A stretch of 40,134 nucleotides of DNA, from assembly GCA_018380195.1 (NCBI GenBank), contig JAGZUC010000017.1:1-40134 (forward strand). Direction: 5' to 3'. The notes below the pieces were generated by a model. That model searched no databases and was not told the origin of the DNA. It was given only the letters and a program-made list of their open reading frames with translations. Below, piece by piece: positions 40,054 through 40,134 of the stretch (position 1 is the first letter of the stretch; every line of letters starts with the position of its first letter). A program made the translations under genes and the position numbers. Source of the DNA: Collinsella sp. (GTDB lineage: Bacteria; Actinomycetota; Coriobacteriia; Coriobacteriales; Coriobacteriaceae).

Positions 40054-40134
40054 AAAGGGTGGTTTGCTCTTAGGGTATAACCCACGGGCCCCGGGCTCGC
40101 GTCTAAAGGCGCGGGCCCGGACTTCGTCCAGGCC
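40042..40134 (-). mobile_element. possible end of an IS200/IS605-type element (partial)
   Basis: A chain of hairpins fills the window edge. AACCACCCTT/AAGGGTGGTT (40042-40064) comes first, then GGGT-ATA-ACCC (40073-40083), then GGGCTCGCG/CGCGGGCCC (40093-40118), and a GGAC-TTCG-TCC stem (about 40119-40129). Such structured ends without coding capacity, right where a gene is cut short, resemble the terminal imperfect palindromes and guide-RNA-like 3' region of TnpB elements. No transposase lies in the window, so the call is tentative. Confidence 0.4.

Noticed and set aside
1..40134. CRISPR arrays, tRNA and rRNA genes
   Set aside because: I looked for regularly spaced direct repeats, tRNA-like cloverleaf blocks and rRNA signature sequences and saw none. 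A tool-based scan was not possible.

Overview
The window looks like a chromosomal segment of a GC-rich Coriobacteriia gut actinobacterium, most likely Collinsella or a close relative. I infer this from the overall coding style, the mix of actinobacterial and clostridial-type genes, and cell-wall genes that would suit an aspartate cross-bridge. No rRNA, tRNA or CRISPR array was seen.

Layout. Positions 1-2426 hold housekeeping genes: a DJ-1/PfpI protein, a Maf pyrophosphatase and a P1 peptidase. They are followed by a pair of mirror-image nested palindromes between convergent genes. Positions 2799-5025 encode a GT2 glycosyltransferase and UDP-galactopyranose mutase. Positions 5258-9315 carry the acetate node: pta, then two tandem acetate kinases on the opposite strand, separated by a large nested palindrome and a field of degenerate 15-bp repeats. 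Positions 9436-15811 are a minus-strand run of rnd, a zinc peptidase, xseA, xseB, a HIT protein, a LysR regulator and an MFS transporter. Positions 15910-19200 hold a lipid-kinase-like gene, a 30-residue membrane peptide and a sortase-anchored C69 dipeptidase.

Positions 19270-23610 look like a complete ECF transporter operon: a short leader ORF with three consecutive Trp codons and a terminator, two TrpP-like S components, a fused double ATPase and EcfT. I read this as tryptophan uptake controlled by ribosome-mediated attenuation. Positions 23670-25757 pair an Asp/Glu racemase with a D-aspartate-ligase-like ATP-grasp enzyme. A MOSC protein and a secreted cell-wall hydrolase follow. Positions 28028-31257 hold a minus-strand signalling group (Ser/Thr kinase, HTH protein, FxLYD protein), a small membrane protein and a HigA-like antitoxin with no toxin beside it.

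Positions 31422-36845 are the lysine/DAP region. An M20 amidohydrolase diverges from a lysine-riboswitch-controlled operon encoding an in-frame LysA-DapA fusion, DapB and DapH. The remainder (36900-40134) looks accessory and AT-richer: a Phd-like orphan antitoxin, three zinc-ribbon proteins and a truncated SPFH (YdjI-like) gene. The SPFH gene runs into a structured stretch resembling the end of an IS200/IS605-type element at the window edge.

The strongest candidates for undescribed biology are the Trp leader attenuator on a transporter operon, the LysA-DapA fusion, the orientation-matched nested palindromes at gene 3' ends, the hairpin that buries the ribosome binding site of the FxLYD gene, and the zinc-ribbon/SPFH cluster.
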